Shown: positions 12,527-14,332 of the stretch, in pieces
How positions within the stretch are numbered: position 1 is the first letter of the stretch
Layout of the letters: the number at the start of each line of letters is the position of its first letter
DNA from: Schleiferiaceae bacterium
Lineage (GTDB): Bacteria; Bacteroidota; Bacteroidia; Flavobacteriales; Schleiferiaceae
Length of the DNA: 14,332 nt
Reading direction: 5' to 3'
Assembly (NCBI GenBank): GCA_030831045.1
Contig: JAURMB010000099.1
Coordinates: 1-14,332, forward strand
Program-made: the position numbers and the translations under genes
The notes under the pieces: model-generated
The model's database searches: none
What the model was told of the DNA's origin: nothing
What the model saw: only the letters and a program-made list of their open reading frames with translations

Positions 12527-14332
12527 TTGCCTGAGAATTCCTTTTTCCATCGGTGGAGCAGCATGAGGGCGTCCATGGGCGTGATGGCGTTTGGGTCGAG
12601 TCCCTCGAGTTCGGCGCGCCAGGCCTGTGCGGCGGGGTCCTCCCACTGAATGAAGGAAAGTTGGGCTGCGGGCATCCCCGGATTTCGTTCGGATTTTTCC
12701 GGATTTGAATTTTTTTCAAGCTCGCGCAAAACGGAACGGGCCCGAAGCACCACGCTCGGCGGCATTCCGGCCATGCGGGCGACTTCGATGCCGAAGGAGT
12801 GTGAGGATCCGCCCTCAGCGAGGGTGCGCAAGAAGATCATGCGGCCATCGATTTCTTGAATGCGCACGTGCCGGTTGGCAATGCCCGGTAGGCGGTCGGC
12901 CAGCTCGTTGAGCTCGTGGTAGTGGGTGGCAAACAGCACCAACGGCTTGAAGGGGTGGTCGTGAAGGTATTCGGCGATGGCCTGGGCGATGCTGAGGCCG
13001 TCGTAGGTGGCGGTTCCGCGCCCGATTTCGTCAAGCAGCACCAAGCTGCGGTCGGTGAGGCCGTTGAGGATGGAGGCGGTTTCAGCCATTTCGACCATGA
13101 AGGTCGATTCGCCGGCGCTTAGGTTGTCGCTGGCGCCCACGCGCACAAAGACCCGATCCAAAAGCGGAAGTTCGGCGCGGTCGGCGGCCACAAAACTTCC
13201 GATTTGCGCCATCACCGCCTGCAGGGCGGTTTGGCGAAGCAGCGCGGATTTACCCGACATGTTGGGCCCGGTAATCATCCAAATGTGCTCGCCGGTGGCG
13301 TCCAGGCACACGTCGTTGGGAATGTAGGGCTGGTCGCTCGGCAGCCGCTGCTCGATGACGGGATGGCGGCCGGCCTTTACATGCCAGTAGCTAGTTGCTG
13401 GCAACTGGTTGCTAGTGGCTAGTGGCTCGCCGGCCGGCGTAGCCCGCGGCGACGCGAACAGTGGACGGGTCCAGCGGTGGCGTCGCGCCAGGGTCGCGAA
13501 GTTCAGAAGCACGTCGAGCTCGGCCAGGGCCCGCGCGTTGCGCAGGAGGGCGGGGAGCGCGCGCTGCGCGCGCGCGACCAGGTCGGCGAAAAGCTGGGCT
13601 TCGAGGTCGGCAATGCGCGAATCAGCTTGGAGGATGCCCTCTTCTTGCTCTTTGAGCTCGGGCGTAATGTAGCGCTCCGCGTTGACCAGGGTTTGCTTGC
13701 GGATCCAGTCGGCGGGAACGCGGTCCTTGTGGGAGTTGCGCACCTCGAGGTAGTAGCCAAAGACGTTGTTGAAGTCGAGCTTGAGCGAGGGGATTCCGCT
13801 GCGGTCGGACTCGGCCTGCAGAATGCCTTCGAGCACGGAGCGGGCGTCGCGCTTGAGCAGGCGGTAGCGGTCGAGCTCGGGGTCTACGCCCGGGGCGATG
13901 GCGCCGCCCTTGGCGAGGAGCACGGGCGGCTCAGGCGAAAGGGTGCCGAAGATGTCGGAACTCCAGGCCTCGAGGGGGTCGAGGGCGGCCAGCAGATGCT
14001 CGAGGGGTTCGGACCCGTTGAGTTCCGAGGCAAGTTCGTTGATCCGGGCGACGGCGTGGGCCAGGGCGCGCAGGTCGCGAGGGCCCATGCGGCCCGTAGC
14101 GAGCCGGGTGGCCATGCGCTCGAGGTCGGGGAGCTCAGCGAGGACGGCCGCGGAGCGGGCGGCGGGCTCAGGGTGGTCGAGGGCCCAGGCGACGGCGTCG
14201 TGCCGGCGGCCGAGGGCCTGGGGGTCGAGGAGCGGCATGGCCAGCCAGCGACGAAGGAGCCGCGCGCCCATGGGGTTGGCGGTCGCGTCGAGCACGTCGA
14301 TGAGGCCGACTCCGCCCGGGTGGGCCGAGCCA
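12523..14332 (-). CDS. mutS: DNA mismatch repair protein MutS (N-terminus outside the window)
   Basis: The frame is open from the right edge to TAA at 12525-12523, giving about 603 residues, the C-terminal two thirds of MutS. MutS recognises mispaired bases and small loops and recruits MutL. Before the GTG at 14295 the frame continues upstream as ..HPGGVGLIDV, so this is not the true start. Visible parts are the core/lever (PMGARLLRRWL), the clamp (LKLDFNNVFGYYLEV), GRHPVIE, Walker A GPNMSGKS, the ST..VEM signature, Walker B LVLLDEIGRGT, THYHEL, and the C-terminal helix-turn-helix (NAITPMDALMLLHRWK). Two segments look repeat-derived. PLATSNQLPATSYW before GRHPVIE comes from heptamer array D. 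The linker SNPEKSERNPG before the C-terminal domain contains a 19-bp repeat also found upstream of kdsA. All ATPase motifs are intact, so function is expected. Confidence 0.96.
   Translation of the reverse strand, partial: GSAHPGGVGLIDVLDATANPMGARLLRRWLAMPLLDPQALGRRHDAVAWALDHPEPAARSAAVLAELPDLERMATRLATGRMGPRDLRALAHAVARINELASELNGSEPLEHLLAALDPLEAWSSDIFGTLSPEPPVLLAKGGAIAPGVDPELDRYRLLKRDARSVLEGILQAESDRSGIPSLKLDFNNVFGYYLEVRNSHKDRVPADWIRKQTLVNAERYITPELKEQEEGILQADSRIADLEAQLFADLVARAQRALPALLRNARALAELDVLLNFATLARRHRWTRPLFASPRATPAGEPLATSNQLPATSYWHVKAGRHPVIEQRLPSDQPYIPNDVCLDATGEHIWMITGPNMSGKSALLRQTALQAVMAQIGSFVAADRAELPLLDRVFVRVGASDNLSAGESTFMVEMAETASILNGLTDRSLVLLDEIGRGTATYDGLSIAQAIAEYLHDHPFKPLVLFATHYHELNELADRLPGIANRHVRIQEIDGRMIFLRTLAEGGSSHSFGIEVARMAGMPPSVVLRARSVLRELEKNSNPEKSERNPGMPAAQLSFIQWEDPAAQAWRAELEGLDPNAITPMDALMLLHRWKKEFSGK
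12688..12706 (-). repeat. 19-bp dispersed repeat, copy 2 (inside mutS)
   Basis: The 19 bases are identical to 3479-3497. On the minus strand, AAATCCGGAAAAATCCGAA is followed by CGAAATCCGGGG, so three AAATCCGRR-type units appear at 10-11 bp spacing. It encodes part of the mutS linker between the ATPase and the C-terminal helix-turn-helix, a region that varies in length in MutS proteins. Confidence 0.75.
13385..13426 (-). repeat. Degenerate heptamer array D (6 units), in frame inside mutS
   Basis: Read on the minus strand from 13426 downwards, the units are GCCACTA, GCCACTA, GCAACCA, GTTGCCA, GCAACTA and GCTACTG, again all GNNRCNN. Six units make 42 bp, exactly 14 codons, so the mutS frame is kept. 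The peptide produced is close to PLATSNQLPATSYW. It lies between the lever domain and the conserved GRHPVIE motif, a stretch where MutS proteins normally have a short variable loop. A GC-rich palindrome, CGCCGGCCGGCG, abuts it at 13428-13439. Confidence 0.82.

Noticed and set aside
1..14332. CRISPR array, tRNA, rRNA, insertion sequence, prophage or riboswitch.
   Set aside because: No spaced identical direct repeats, cloverleaf sequences, transposase or phage genes were seen; the gaps between genes are all under 150 bp.

Overview
The window looks like chromosomal DNA from a fairly GC-rich member of the Bacteroidota, most likely the Flavobacteriales. The signs are type IX secretion (T9SS) C-terminal sorting domains at the left edge, -7 boxes of the Bacteroidota form TAnnTTTG, weak or absent Shine-Dalgarno sites, a cysteine-type KdsA, a GH3-family protein and toxin-antitoxin types common in that phylum. 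The genus is not identified.

Layout. Positions 1-96 are the tail of a probable T9SS cargo gene, followed by a strong terminator. Positions 197-2632 encode a large secreted, cysteine-rich, FN3-like protein with a sorting domain. kdsA (Kdo synthesis) converges on it. Then come two paralogous toxin-antitoxin cassettes (RHH/DUF6364 antitoxin plus PIN toxin; 3549-4242 and 5041-5717), separated by a deoxynucleoside kinase on the minus strand. A GH3 gene (minus) and a DUF2797 gene (plus) diverge from a 37-bp gap. A hicAB cassette (8164-8770) converges on yhhQ, which sits 3 nt downstream of sppA. folK diverges from sppA and leads into an OmpA-type lipoprotein gene with a terminator. The right end is mutS, cut by the window edge.

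Most genes are ordinary housekeeping genes: envelope (kdsA, sppA, ompA-like), cofactor and modified-base supply (folK, yhhQ), nucleotide salvage and mismatch repair. The accessory content is three toxin-antitoxin cassettes and the repeats.

The least ordinary signal is a family of degenerate heptamer arrays. Four arrays, 24 units in all, follow the pattern GNNRCNN, with consensus GNAACTA. Three lie at convergent gene ends and supply the stop codons of PIN2, GH3, dnk and mutS. The fourth lies inside the mutS reading frame: six units, 42 bp, exactly 14 codons. A second, unrelated 19-bp repeat is shared between the kdsA leader and another mutS linker. The two RHH-PIN cassettes share an ACGTA operator layout with 23-bp spacing, hicAB has two tandem 16-bp palindromes over its promoter, and several genes carry a -7 box only 4-6 nt before the start codon, which suggests leaderless mRNAs.
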